A stretch of 64,000 nt of DNA, taken from Flagellimonas amoyensis. GTDB taxonomy: Bacteria; Bacteroidota; Bacteroidia; Flavobacteriales; Flavobacteriaceae. Numbering within the stretch: the first letter of the stretch is position 1; each line of letters begins with the position of its first letter. The stretch spans positions 124,001 to 188,000 of the forward strand of contig NZ_QBUK01000007.1 in assembly GCF_003058265.1 (NCBI RefSeq), read 5' to 3'. This document shows positions 50,884 to 61,000 of the stretch, piece by piece. The position numbers and the translations under genes are program-made. The notes beneath the pieces were generated by a model that did not search any database, was not told the DNA's origin, and was given only the letters and a program-made list of their open reading frames with translations.

Positions 50884-52097
50884 TATTGCTGTCTATGGGC
50901 CAATAAGATGGGTGGTTGTCCGTCAAAGGGGTTGCCTCCCCTTCCTATACTGTGGGCGCCCAAAGCAGAGGCCCGCATCAGACTGGATTCCCCAAAGCGG
51001 TTCCGTACCCGGTCCATGGCCTGGTAGAGGTTGAGCAGTTTTTCATCATCGGCAAAAAGGTCAATCTGGTAATGCCCCCCTACGATATGACTGTAGTTGA
51101 CACCCACGAGTCGGATCAGCATCCTTCGGTCATAAAGGGAAGTAAAGAGTTCCTTCACCAAGGGTACCAACACATGGTCCGCAGAAGTATAGGGTACCCG
51201 TTTCTGCTTCGTATAGGTCTTGAAGTCACTATATCGGATCTTGACACTCACACAGCCTGTCATCTTGTTGGCCCTTCGGAGTTGGTAGGCCAGGTTCTCC
51301 GCCATGGCGAACAAAGTGGTCTCCAGTTTGACCATATCGGTGGTATCCTTTCCATAGGTCCGTTCCGTGGAAATGGACTTCCGTTCATGGAAAGGGACCA
51401 AAGGTGAATTGTCCAGCCCTTGGGCCCTCATCCAGATGGTCCGCCCGTGAAGGCCAAAAGCACTTTCTAGCATTTCAAGAGGCAGCTCCTGTACCGTCTG
51501 TATGGTGGTCACCCCCATATTGGAGAGAAGTCCATAGGTCTTTTCCCCCACCGAGGGCAGTTTACGGATGTGCAGGGGCGCCAAGAACTCTTTCTCCAAT
51601 CCAAGATCGATCTTCATCTGGTTGTTGGGCTTGGCCTCCCCAGTGGCCACTTTGGAGACCACCTTGTTCTGGGACAGCCCAAAGGAAATAGGCAACCCTG
51701 TTTCCCTTAAGATCCGTTGTCGCATTTCCGAAGCGTACTTGTAACAGCCAAAAAAGCGGTCCATGCCCGAGAGGTCCGCATAAAACTCATCCACACTGGC
51801 CTTTTCAAAGACCGGGACACTCTCCTTGATGATCTCGGTCACATTGTCCGAGAACTTCATATAGGTCCCTGCATTGCCTTTGATGACCGTGGCCTCTGGG
51901 CATAACCTACGGGCCACTTTCATGGACATCCCGGAATGCACCCCGAAGCGCCGGGTCTCATAGCTACAGGCCGCGACCACCCCTCTGTCCCCCAACCCTC
52001 CGACCAATAGGGGCCGCTTCATCAGACGGCTGTCCAGCAGCCGCTCACAGGAGACGAAGAAGGTATCCAGATCGAGATGGAGAATAGTGGGTTTCAT
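50883..52097 (-). CDS. dinB: Y-family DNA polymerase (DinB/Pol IV-like)
   Basis: 404 aa from the ATG at 52097 (TILHLDLDTFFVSCERLLDS). Palm and fingers: Asp9 in LDLDTFF, RRFGVHSGMSMKVARRLCPE, KASVDEFYADLSGMDRFFG with Asp103/Glu104, SFGLSQNKVVSKVATGEAKP; then the thumb HhH (APLHIRKLPSVGEKTYGLLS) and a little-finger domain (ERKSISTERTYGKDTTDMVK). All catalytic residues appear present. It overlaps dnaE by one base, a two-gene translesion unit; this is the DinB type with full catalytic set, unlike inactive ImuB. The SRAP gene is divergent, 117 bp away. Confidence 0.9.
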   Translation of the reverse strand: MKPTILHLDLDTFFVSCERLLDSRLMKRPLLVGGLGDRGVVAACSYETRRFGVHSGMSMKVARRLCPEATVIKGNAGTYMKFSDNVTEIIKESVPVFEKASVDEFYADLSGMDRFFGCYKYASEMRQRILRETGLPISFGLSQNKVVSKVATGEAKPNNQMKIDLGLEKEFLAPLHIRKLPSVGEKTYGLLSNMGVTTIQTVQELPLEMLESAFGLHGRTIWMRAQGLDNSPLVPFHERKSISTERTYGKDTTDMVKLETTLFAMAENLAYQLRRANKMTGCVSVKIRYSDFKTYTKQKRVPYTSADHVLVPLVKELFTSLYDRRMLIRLVGVNYSHIVGGHYQIDLFADDEKLLNLYQAMDRVRNRFGESSLMRASALGAHSIGRGGNPFDGQPPILLAHRQQ

Positions 52098-52214
52098 AAA
52101 ATAATTGGATTTATTCCTATAACTTGGAAAATATCCAAATGTACGGAAAGGGTTGACCCATTTCAAAACTTTAACAATTTTGACTATCTTAATGCAGCAT
52201 AATCCAACCTCAAG

Positions 52215-52973
52215 ATGTGCTACTCGACCAGACAGACCCGGGAACGGAAAGAACTGGAGAAACTCCTTTCCGTAAAGGCCATGTACGGTGACATCGACAC
52301 CGACCTGGAACTTATTTATTTCCATGCCAACGGCTGGAGCCATCCCGTGATGTGGACCTTGGGGCAGGAAGAGCCCAACAACCTGCTCCCGGCACTATGG
52401 GGCATCATGCCCCCGAAGGAAAAATTGGAAAATTACACGGAGTATTTTAAGAATCCGAAGACCTTTGGGGGATTGAACGCCAAATCCGAAAACCTTTTTG
52501 ACCACTTCATATACCGGTATTGTTGGGAGAACCAGCGGTGTATCATTCCCGTGGACGGTTTCTTCGAGCCCCACAACACCAAGGTCAAAGTAAAGGGAAA
52601 GGATTTTAAAGTACCTTTCTATTTCAGACGAAAGAACGGTGACCCCATATACCTAGCGGGCATCTATACCAACACGGCTGATGCTAGAAGGACCTTTGCC
52701 GTATTGACCAAGGACGCCACCCCTATGTTTGAAGAAATCCACAATGAAAAGAAACGACGTCCGGTCATCATCGATGACGAGAATCTGGAATCTTGGCTGC
52801 ATCATGGCAATACAGCCTCCGATATACAGGATCTCATCGATGACGATTTGTGGGAAGGAGATCTCGAAGCCTATCCCGTCACCAAAGATCTTCATAGTAG
52901 GACCGTAGACTCCAACTATCGGGGCATCATTGACAAAGTAGAGTACGAGGAAGTGTCGATTTCCTATGGATGA
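52215..52973 (+). CDS. SRAP (HMCES/YedK-type) abasic-site-crosslinking protein
   Basis: 252 aa. SRAP features: Cys2 directly after Met (MCYSTRQTRE), Asn88 in GGLNAKSE, Glu118 in CIIPVDGFFEPH, YLAGIYTNTADARRTFAVLT, and His176 in EEIHNEKKRRPVII. Cys2 forms a thiazolidine crosslink with abasic sites in ssDNA, protecting it from strand breaks. Divergent from dinB-dnaE, it forms a DNA-damage module with them. The ATG must be the right start, because Cys2 has to be exposed after Met removal. Its stop meets a terminator shared with parB. Confidence 0.93.
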   Translation: MCYSTRQTRERKELEKLLSVKAMYGDIDTDLELIYFHANGWSHPVMWTLGQEEPNNLLPALWGIMPPKEKLENYTEYFKNPKTFGGLNAKSENLFDHFIYRYCWENQRCIIPVDGFFEPHNTKVKVKGKDFKVPFYFRRKNGDPIYLAGIYTNTADARRTFAVLTKDATPMFEEIHNEKKRRPVIIDDENLESWLHHGNTASDIQDLIDDDLWEGDLEAYPVTKDLHSRTVDSNYRGIIDKVEYEEVSISYG

Positions 52974-52974
52974 C

Positions 52975-53008
52975 CATAAAAAAAGAGGAGCCTGTTTCCA
53001 GACCCCTC
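52975..53008 (-). terminator. Terminator after parB
   Basis: GAGGGGTCTG/CAGGCTCCTC (with G-U pairs) and GAAA loop, followed by seven T on the minus strand. It lies between the convergent SRAP and parB genes. Confidence 0.8.
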
Positions 53009-53024
53009 CTTCCATATATCCAGA

Positions 53025-54821
53025 TTAATCTTCGATTACCTTGGCCTGCTTCTCAAGCTCCGTAATCCTTTCCTTGATCCTTGCCTCCCGTTTTTGGCGA
53101 CTTTCGACATAGGTTTCTTCAATGGCCGAGATATTATCCTTGTAGAAGGATTGCATCGCCTCGTAAAAGGATTTGTTGGTCAGGTCATTGGTGTGGTTGC
53201 TTTCCCCAAGATGTACCTGACGGGTCAACAAGAACCGGAGCAGTTTGTACAACGTCTCCTTCTTAAAGTTTTGCTTGAACTGGTCCAGCAATTCCTTTCT
53301 GGACAGTTTGGAATCCTCCCCAAAGAAATCCCCAAAATGTTCCCTTTGGTCATTCCATCCGATATTGTTCTCGAACAGCGTGATGGTGATGGCCACCATT
53401 TCGTCTTTGGTCAAAGGTTTGTTCCGATTGATGTAATCCGTTTCTCGGATCGCATCAACCACTTCCTTGAACATCTTGTTGTTCTCAATATGTTTTTTCC
53501 GAAGTTCGCGCATATTGATCTTGATGATCTGTTCCTCCGGGGTACATTCGGCCATCTTTCGTTTCTCCAAGGACTTTGCCGCTGAACCTCCACTATCCGC
53601 TTCTTCCCTGAACTTTACAAAAATGGTCTGTGTCAAGTAGGTACCTGTATGCAGGAAAACCCCTTTTTCAAACCCATGGTCCATGGCATTGTCCCATGCT
53701 TCCATTTCCTCGGCATAGGATTCCATGGCCTCGGTCAGGAATTTTCCCAATACCTCCTCAGTATGGTCACAATGGCTGTATTTCTCCCGGATTGCTTCCA
53801 AGGTCGGCTTGATCGGTTTCTTCAAAATGTCCAGTTCTTCGATCAAGGGCGAACTAAGCCCCTGCTTTTCCATTTGTGCCAGGATCCACTGGTTCCGTTC
53901 TACATCGATATTGTATGTATTGATATTCGGAACCAGTTTCAATCCCTCCTTTTTGACCCGCTTTAGCAGTTGAATGAAGGCCTTGGTCTTTTTGTTCTCA
54001 AAACAGGAAGTCCGGGTACAGACCATTTTACCCTCCCCGAACAGATTGCCCTGGTTCGCTGCGTTGAAGGGACATATAGTACATGCCCCTGCCTTGGTCA
54101 CTAATGACTTATCTGTCACATCAAAACAGGCCTTGGTCAAATCATAGGTTCGGCTTTCAATCATCCGTTTGATCCGATGCCCTTGGTATTCTCCTTCAAG
54201 GCTTTCCAGCATCATCTGTTGTTCCCCAGGTTCAAAAAGGGCCACTGCCACCCCAAGGGAGATGGTCATTTCCCCAGTTCGGACAAAGGCCTTGAATCCC
54301 TCGATCAATCCGGCCAGTTTGATGCGCTGGCGGATATAGTTCTCTGAACGCCCCAGACGTTTGGCAATCTCACCGGGTTCGTATCGGTCCAACAGAAACT
54401 GTATGGCCTCGGCTTCCTCCGTGGGTTCTACATCCTTCCGTTGTAGGTTCTCAATGATCTGTACTTCCAGAACTTCCGTATCGACATAGTCCCTCACCAT
54501 GGCCGGGATAGTGGTCAACCCTGCCAATTTACTGGCCCGAAACCGCCTTTCCCCCATGACGATGATATAGCCATCATCGCATTTTCGGACCGTGATCGGC
54601 TGCAATACCCCATGCTCGGCAATGCTTTGAGCTAAATTTTGAAGACTTGGTTCATCAAAAGTCTTTCGGGGTTGCAATGGATCGGGCGATACTGACCTGA
54701 TTTCCAACATTTGGATTTGCGGAACGCCATCCACTTTTCCAACCGTTTTGGATTGTTTTGGTTTTGAAGGTTGCTTTGAACTTCTTTTGCTTGTCACTCT
54801 TTGTTTTGTTTGTGCTTCCAT
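53025..54821 (-). CDS. parB: Large ParB/Spo0J-family protein
   Basis: 598 aa from the ATG at 54821. A basic N-terminal tail (TKQRVTSKRSSKQPSKPKQS), then the ParB N-terminal domain (SVSPDPLQPRKTFDEPSLQN, LAQSIAEHGVLQPITVRK, YIIVMGERRFRASKLAGLTT, ENLQRKDVEPTEEAEAI) and HTH (EPGEIAKRLGRSENYIRQRI), then a Cys-containing segment (ACTICPFNAANQGNLFGEGK, CTRTSCFENKKTKAF) and a long C-terminal helical region. It is about twice the size of chromosomal ParB. No ParA is adjacent; such large ParB-like proteins on ICEs and plasmids regulate or stabilise the element. Element C is its upstream region. Confidence 0.9.
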   Translation of the reverse strand: MEAQTKQRVTSKRSSKQPSKPKQSKTVGKVDGVPQIQMLEIRSVSPDPLQPRKTFDEPSLQNLAQSIAEHGVLQPITVRKCDDGYIIVMGERRFRASKLAGLTTIPAMVRDYVDTEVLEVQIIENLQRKDVEPTEEAEAIQFLLDRYEPGEIAKRLGRSENYIRQRIKLAGLIEGFKAFVRTGEMTISLGVAVALFEPGEQQMMLESLEGEYQGHRIKRMIESRTYDLTKACFDVTDKSLVTKAGACTICPFNAANQGNLFGEGKMVCTRTSCFENKKTKAFIQLLKRVKKEGLKLVPNINTYNIDVERNQWILAQMEKQGLSSPLIEELDILKKPIKPTLEAIREKYSHCDHTEEVLGKFLTEAMESYAEEMEAWDNAMDHGFEKGVFLHTGTYLTQTIFVKFREEADSGGSAAKSLEKRKMAECTPEEQIIKINMRELRKKHIENNKMFKEVVDAIRETDYINRNKPLTKDEMVAITITLFENNIGWNDQREHFGDFFGEDSKLSRKELLDQFKQNFKKETLYKLLRFLLTRQVHLGESNHTNDLTNKSFYEAMQSFYKDNISAIEETYVESRQKREARIKERITELEKQAKVIED

Positions 54822-54871
54822 GATTTTCGGATTTTGGTTAAACAATTTTTGAGCAAAAACCAAGCGGAAGA

Positions 54872-54990
54872 CAAAATTTTGGAGTGGCAAGGAAACGGAA
54901 TAAACAGTGACCATCGGAACGGTTTTATGCCGTCCCTTGTCCGACAAATAGTTTGCGAGCTTAACTTTCGGGAATATTGGTTGGAAAATA
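54872..54990 (-). promoter_or_regulatory. Shared upstream element, copy C
   Basis: Transcribed direction: GGACAAGGGACGGCATAAAA, CCGTT, then GTCACTGTTTATTCCGTTTC, CTTGCCACTCCAAAATTTTG. AAGGAAA edge 68 bp before the parB ATG. Together with copies A and B it indicates one regulator for three operons. Confidence 0.7.
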
Positions 54991-55334
54991 ATTATAACAG
55001 GAAAGTTCAGTTTCTTATAGCCCAATAATTGCCAGCAAAATCATTTATTGATAAATGCCATTTCTCATCCTTTTGGAAATAAATCTTCATTGGATAAAAG
55101 AAAGTATATTTATCAGCTCCTCTTTATTGAGGAAGCAATTCAAGGAAACCAATAGGTCCATTAAGAATAAGAGCAATTTTGGCAAATCAATTCCAGACTG
55201 TTTTAGTTTGGGCAACTTTGTTTTAAAATTGAGTGTGTTTCTTTAATACAACATTTTACATTGAAAAAAATATTGAAGTTTTGAATTGAATTGGAAGGGA
55301 CATCCCCCAAAATATGGCGTAATTTTATGGTCCC

Positions 55335-55451
55335 ATCCAATACCCCACTGATTTGCCCTGTTTTCTGGGCAAAATCAAAGAGCGTACCTTCAATATCATC
55401 GGTTTGATATTGAAATTTTGGCCAATCCTTTTGTTACCAATTATATCGCAT
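55335..55451 (-). pseudogene. Remnant of a Fic/DUF4172 protein with nonsense codon
   Basis: On the minus strand from ATG 55451 the frame reads MRYNW, a TAA at 55434-55436, then QKDWPKFQYQTDDIEGTLFD and FAQKTGQISGVLD. This is the DUF4172 start found at the N-terminus of many Fic proteins (x-Y-x-W-Q-x-x-x-W-P-x-F). The TAA sits where a Gln codon is expected, and homology ends after about 38 codons; no Fic motif (HPFxxGNGR) follows. The gap 54822-55626 otherwise contains no gene. It is a decayed toxin-like gene. Confidence 0.65.
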
Positions 55452-55626
55452 GAGCCGATGAGAATATTTATTTGGCTCAAAAAAATAAAATATTAGAAAT
55501 AGGAGAACTCACAATGCACAAAACAGTAGTGGTCTACCACTGGAAATGGAAAAAATTAGCAAGTACTATTAAAACTGGTCAAGCCTACTGTTTATCTCCC
55601 ATCATCCGTTCCTCCCCATTGAAATC

Positions 55627-56070
55627 TTAAAAGGGAATTTTCAGTTCGCTGACCGCTAGGTTTGAACTTGCTTTGGCAATAAGTCTTTCGGTATTTTGGT
55701 TTTTCACCAAGGCATTGAAATTGATAATGGTCCTTCCTAGTTTAATCAATTCAGTTTTGACCAAAACCGTATCATTCACCGAAGCTCCATTAAAATAATC
55801 AATGTTCAAACTGATGGTAGGGTAAAAATTTTCCAACCCCAGTACCATGAAGTTAACGCCAATACAATCATCGATCATGCTGGAAATCACTCCCCCGTGG
55901 AGCATTCCCAAAGGGTTGGTCATTTCTTTTCTGACCGTAAACTGAAATTCAATGGATTTTTCATCTACGGAAACCACCGTTCCATATAACCATTTGCCAA
56001 AAGGGGACGGACTCCCCGAAAAGGGTTTGCCAATAAAACTTTGTACTAACTTTAATCTTTTATTCTCCAT
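55627..56070 (-). CDS. PaaI-like hotdog thioesterase
   Basis: 147 aa with the hotdog pattern: EFQFTVRKEMTNPLGMLHGG, VISSMIDDCIGVNFMVLGL (the LHGG...D helix of PaaI-type acyl-CoA thioesterases), SLNIDYFNGASVNDTVLVKT and a final beta stretch. It would hydrolyse acyl-CoA or related thioesters in the cytosol. It overlaps the DUF2798 gene by 11 bp and is the last gene of the pump/dehydrogenase operon. Substrate unknown; its place beside dehydrogenases suggests lipid or aromatic acyl metabolism. Confidence 0.85.
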   Translation of the reverse strand: MENKRLKLVQSFIGKPFSGSPSPFGKWLYGTVVSVDEKSIEFQFTVRKEMTNPLGMLHGGVISSMIDDCIGVNFMVLGLENFYPTISLNIDYFNGASVNDTVLVKTELIKLGRTIINFNALVKNQNTERLIAKASSNLAVSELKIPF

Positions 56071-56296
56071 AGTTCTTTACTTTATTTTTCAAAATAAAAT
56101 CAACCAACTTTTCCACTGGAGGCCCAATGAAAAGAATACATGGGATGACGACCAGATATGCCAATCCCCATGATTTTAGCCAAACCCGAAGAAAAGTTGG
56201 TCCGGATAGATCTGTGTCTATAGCTATGACCACGAATGAGATTGCTCCAGTGGTCACTATTCCCATGATCATCGCAAAAAGGATTTTTCTTTTCAT
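56060..56296 (-). CDS. DUF2798 membrane protein
   Basis: 78 aa with two TM segments (about 5-26 and 44-66): KRKILFAMIMGIVTTGAISF, FLRVWLKSWGLAYLVVIPCI, LFIGPPVEKLVDFIL, the clear DUF2798 pattern. Small inner-membrane protein of unknown function. It overlaps the thioesterase gene downstream and follows the SDR gene by 27 bp, so it is in the same operon. Confidence 0.85.
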   Translation of the reverse strand: MKRKILFAMIMGIVTTGAISFVVIAIDTDLSGPTFLRVWLKSWGLAYLVVIPCILFIGPPVEKLVDFILKNKVKNYGE

Positions 56297-56323
56297 GCGC
56301 TTAAACTCTTTAGCTTCCCAAGA

Positions 56324-57130
56324 TCATCCTTTGAATCTATCAACCTCTTTCTGAATGGCGCCCTCAAACATTTTGTAGGCATGGTTTTGAAGAAAAAATA
56401 TCATTCTGGACATTTTACCAACCGGATTGCGAAATTTTGAAGATTTTGAACGTATTAGTTTCAGTATGGCGTCAACGACCACATCCGGTCGTTCGGCACT
56501 TTCCAAGCTCCTTTTTAAATAGGCATCGGCCTGTTTTCTATAGAAATCATATTCCGGAATCTTGGCCACAGTCGTCACCAAATTATGCTTAAGATTTGTC
56601 TTGGACCACATCGGCTCTACCAAGTTTACCTTGATGTTGAACTGGTCCAGTTCAAACCGTAAGGATTTAAAATATCCTTCGATGGCATGTTTTGAAGCTG
56701 AATAGAAGGATTTATTGGGAAGTCCTATTAAGCCCATCATAGAACTCATGGTAATGATCTGACCGCTTTTCTGCCTTCTGAAATGTGGCAAAATTGCATT
56801 CGTTAAGGCAATGGTTCCCCAAAAGTTCGTATCAAACTGCTTTTTGCCCAGTTCCAAGGGGGTCTCTTCAGCCAGGCCGACAAGCATATAACCTGCATTG
56901 TTGACCAAAACATCCAATTGACCTATGGCATCAAAAAGCTCATTTGTAAAGGCTTCTATCGAATCCTCGTCTGTAATATCCAAGGTCATCATTTGAAATG
57001 GTACAGGTATTCTCTTTGGATTACGTGTGGTGCCGATCACATGATATCCCCTATCATGCAACTGGTTAGCCAACTGTAGGCCAATTCCCGAGGATGCCCC
57101 TGTGATCAATACGGTTTGTCTTTGTTTCAT
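56324..57130 (-). CDS. Short-chain dehydrogenase/reductase
   Basis: 268 aa from the ATG at 57130 (KQRQTVLITGASSGIGLQLA). Rossmann signature TGASSGIG, NNAGYMLVG, Ser and YSASKHAIEGY as catalytic Ser-Tyr-Lys (about 140-160), SMMGLIGLPNKSFYSASKHA. Classical SDR of about 270 aa with a C-terminal basic tail (MFEGAIQKEVDRF). Substrate unknown. It starts 34 bp after the neighbouring SDR and is transcribed after it; the pair probably acts on related substrates. Confidence 0.9.
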   Translation of the reverse strand: MKQRQTVLITGASSGIGLQLANQLHDRGYHVIGTTRNPKRIPVPFQMMTLDITDEDSIEAFTNELFDAIGQLDVLVNNAGYMLVGLAEETPLELGKKQFDTNFWGTIALTNAILPHFRRQKSGQIITMSSMMGLIGLPNKSFYSASKHAIEGYFKSLRFELDQFNIKVNLVEPMWSKTNLKHNLVTTVAKIPEYDFYRKQADAYLKRSLESAERPDVVVDAILKLIRSKSSKFRNPVGKMSRMIFFLQNHAYKMFEGAIQKEVDRFKG

Positions 57131-57163
57131 TTTTAATTGTATTATTTTTTGGTTGGGAAACAT

Positions 57164-57940
57164 CTAACCGATGCTTGCCAGCTTCTTCTTGACCTTCATC
57201 ATTGCCGCACTGGGCAGTATTTTTGCAAGAACAGCATTGAAACGGTTCTGAAAGCCCACAATTTTCTTCCCTTTTCCGTACAGCAAGAGCTCCACTCCAG
57301 CTTTAGCCACTGTTTTTACGGGCATTGGTTTGGTGGATTTCATGAAATTGGTCTTCCTCATTTCCGAAGAAACAAACCTCGTTTCGGTAATGCCAGGGGT
57401 AAGTGCGGTAACTACAACACCACTTCCCTCCAATTCTGCCGCAAGGGTCTCTGAAAAGGCCAGGACAAATGACTTGGTGGCTGAATAGACCGAATAGTAA
57501 GGAAAAGGCAGGAGTGCAAGCAGAGAGGATACGTTCATGATCCTACCCGACTTTCGATCTGCCATATCTTTTGCGAACAATTTGGTCAGGATTACCAGAC
57601 TGTTGATATTAATTTCGATCATTTCCATTTCCTCCTCCAGTGATGTTTCCAAAAAGCTGCCATAGTTCCCAAATCCGGCATTGTTGGCCAAATGTGACAC
57701 TTGGTAATTTGCAGACTTGATTTCGTTATAGAGTTCTATCGCCTGATAGGTCTTGCTCAGGTCTTTCGTGATGTAATGCACAATGACCCCATGTTTTGAG
57801 GACAGCTCTTGCTGCATGGTTTTCAATTTATCCTCACTACGGGCCGTGAGAATGAGATTGTATTTAAGGGCCGCAAGCTGCTGCGCCATTTCATGGCCGA
57901 TCCCTGAGGATGCTCCTGTAATCAATATATATTCTTTCAT
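57164..57940 (-). CDS. Short-chain dehydrogenase/reductase
   Basis: 258 aa. ILITGASSGIGHEMAQQLAA, the Rossmann cofactor loop, HLANNAGFGNYGSF, INVSS-like MNVSSLLALLPFPYYSVYSA, TKSFVLAFSETLAAELEGSG with the catalytic Ser-Tyr-Lys, and a C-terminal tail (AMMKVKKKLASIG). Similar to the DltE-type or acyl-chain SDRs. It follows the RND permease gene in the same operon with a gap of about 114 bp. Substrate not determined. Confidence 0.9.
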   Translation of the reverse strand: MKEYILITGASSGIGHEMAQQLAALKYNLILTARSEDKLKTMQQELSSKHGVIVHYITKDLSKTYQAIELYNEIKSANYQVSHLANNAGFGNYGSFLETSLEEEMEMIEININSLVILTKLFAKDMADRKSGRIMNVSSLLALLPFPYYSVYSATKSFVLAFSETLAAELEGSGVVVTALTPGITETRFVSSEMRKTNFMKSTKPMPVKTVAKAGVELLLYGKGKKIVGFQNRFNAVLAKILPSAAMMKVKKKLASIG

Positions 57941-58054
57941 GTGTCTTTTTTTATTTGTTTTTCAACGGTCACATGGAACACCCATATTCAAGCTTGTTTG
58001 TGTTAAAGGAAACTTTGTCATGGGTGTTTCATTCTAAGTTGATTTTATAATTAT

Positions 58055-61000
58055 TTAATTTCCCAATTCCTTTCCATGTCCAATCACCTCAACCTCCGGT
58101 GGCATTAGTTTATACACCACAGTACACACGAGAAATGCCAGGAGAGTAGAGCTTATAAGCCCGCCCATAAGTACCACTACCAGACCCGAATACAATGGGT
58201 TGGCATCCAAAATTAAGGGTACGAGGGCCAAGGTAGCGGTAAGGGTAGTGAGCGTGATGGGAACAAATCTTGTTTTTGCCGCCTTTTTGATGGCCTCGGT
58301 CAGTTCCATTCCCTCGGACCGTAGCTGGTTCGTGAAATCCACCAAAAGAATGGAGTTCTTTATCTCGATCCCTATGAGCGCGATAAACCCTACGGCTGCA
58401 GTAAAGGACAAAGGATTACCGGTAAGCCAAAGTGCGATGAAGGCACCGATCATGCCCAGGGGTATCACCGAAAGTACGATCATCGAACTTTTGAAAGAAC
58501 CGAATTCAAGGATCAAGATCAGTAAAAAGAGTACTCCGGCTATCATCCCTACAATCTCGACCCCTGAAAAGGCATCATCAGCATTTTCCAGCTCCCCGGC
58601 CGCTTTGTAATAGTATCCTTCCGGGAATTCCATCTGATCGAGCTGTTCTATGATTCTTGCGTTAAGGGTGGAATATTTAACACCACTCACTGCATAGGCA
58701 TTCACAGAAGTATATCTTGCTTCATCATAATGGTAGATCCTCGAAAAATCGGATTCGAAGGTTATGTCGGCCACTTGCTTTAACGGGATTGCCTTTCCTG
58801 TATAGGAGTATACATATAGATTATCGAGCACCTCCATGGTAGGAAATTTGTCCCGAGGCAGGGTTACCACAATATCGATTTTGTCCTCGCCCTCCCCTTT
58901 GGAAAATTCCGCCATGGGCAGGCCAGCGATGGCCATCCTTACCGTTTGGTCAATCGCTGCTGTCGGTATCCCGTACAATCCCGCCTTTTTCTTGTTGACA
59001 CTGATCTTCAAATCCGTCTTTTTGTTCGCAATGGGGTTGGTGATATATTGGGAACCGGGGGTATTCTCTATAATCTTTTCCACACGGAATGCGAGGCTCT
59101 GGAGTGTATCCAGGTCTTCCCCGAAAATCCTGATGGCGACAGGGGCCTCCAAGGGGGGGCCTTGTTCATAATCGATTACCTGTATCCTGGCGTTGGGGTA
59201 ATGACTAAATTTCTCCCTCAACTCATCAACGATCACTTCCTTCTCCTCATAGGAATGGGCATCGGGCTGTACAAACAGTTGGGCGAAATTGGGTTGTTCG
59301 TTCCGCTGCCTCACGTTGTAGTAAACGGTAGGGTTACCCGCTCCGACGTTGGACGTAAAATAAGTGATGTCATCCCGCTCCAGTAACTCTCCTTCAACGT
59401 ACTGGACGACCCGGTCCGTTTCGTCCAGATTGGCTGTGATGGGCAACTCCACATTGATCTGAAACTGTGGTTTTTCGGATTTTGGAAAAAGGCTGAACCC
59501 TATGACAGGGACCAGACCAAACGATCCGAGCAATAGCCCAGCTGCCAGCACTATGGTAAGCCAGGGCCTTGCCAGGGCCGCATCCAATACTTTTGAATAG
59601 TAGTTGTCTATAAATCGTTGTAACGCACGCATAAAGATATTTCCCTCCCCGTTTCCTGCATGTGTCTTCAGGACACGGCTGGAGATAAACGGTACAATGG
59701 TCAACGATACCAGCAAGGAGGCCATCACCGTAGTGACCACTGCCATAGGCAGACCCCTGATAAAATCCCCGGAACCTCCGGGAAGGTACAATAGCGGAAG
59801 AAAGGATACCACCAAGGTGGCCGTCACCCCTATCACGGCCATGGCGATCTGTTTCACTGCCTCAATGGAGGCATGCAGTTTGGTGGCCCCGTTCCTTAAA
59901 TACCTTTCGATGTTTTCCACCACCACAATCGCATCGTCGACCAGTATCCCCAATGCCACGATCAATCCCACGATACTGAGCTGATTGATGGTAAAACCGA
60001 GCATGTCCATCACGAACAGACCGATGGAAAGGGAAAGTGGTATGGAGATCATTACCACTAGAGATGCCCGTGTACCGAGCGGCAAAAGTGTAATCAGTAC
60101 CAACAAAATTGCAATAACAAAATCCCTCGCGAAACTCTTCAACCGGTACTTCACGTTTTCCGACTGGTCAAAGTTGACCACCATATCCACATGGTCCGGA
60201 AGGGTCGATTTGAATTTCTCGATGATCGGCCCCGCCTCATTACCTACATCGAATATATTTTCGCCGTCCTTTTGGCTGGCGGTAATCAATACGGCTTTGT
60301 GTCCGTTAAACCGCGTGCGGTGGTGCTCTTCTTCGTTGGAAAGTGCTACCGTGGCAATGTCACGAAGCTTGATGATCTTGTAATTATCCGCAAAAACCAC
60401 GGTATTGCGAATATCCTCCAGGTCTTCATAATCCCCACTGGTCTTCACATTGAACCGTCTGCTGTTCATGTTAATGGCCCCTCCGGGTATGTTCACATTC
60501 TCGGATTGCAGTGCTCCATATACATAGTCAAGCCGTATTCCCTGTTGGGCAATTTTTTGTAGGTCCAGTTCCACCCTTACCTCCTGTTCGGGATACCCCC
60601 AGGTCTCCACCTTTTTGAATCCCGATACCTTTTCCAACTCTTCTTCTAAGTTCTCCGCTATTTCTTCCATTTCAGCATAGGAGGCAGTTTCGGATATGAG
60701 TGCCATTTGAAAAATGTTCACATCCGATGAGTTGAACTCCTGTACTTCCAAAAGGTACAGGTCGTCCGGCAGTTCGTTCCTGGCAGCATTGACCTCCCGC
60801 ACTATTTCGGAGTATTTTTCGTCCCGGTCTACATCAAACTCGTACTCTACATCAATGACAACAAGGCCGTCCTCTATGGTGCTCCTGAACTTTTTCAAGT
60901 CATCGAGCTCATTGATGCGGTTTTCCAAAGGCTCCACGACTTGGTCCTCCATGTCGAGCGGGGATGCCCCGGGATATACGGCTATCACAAAGAACCGGGG

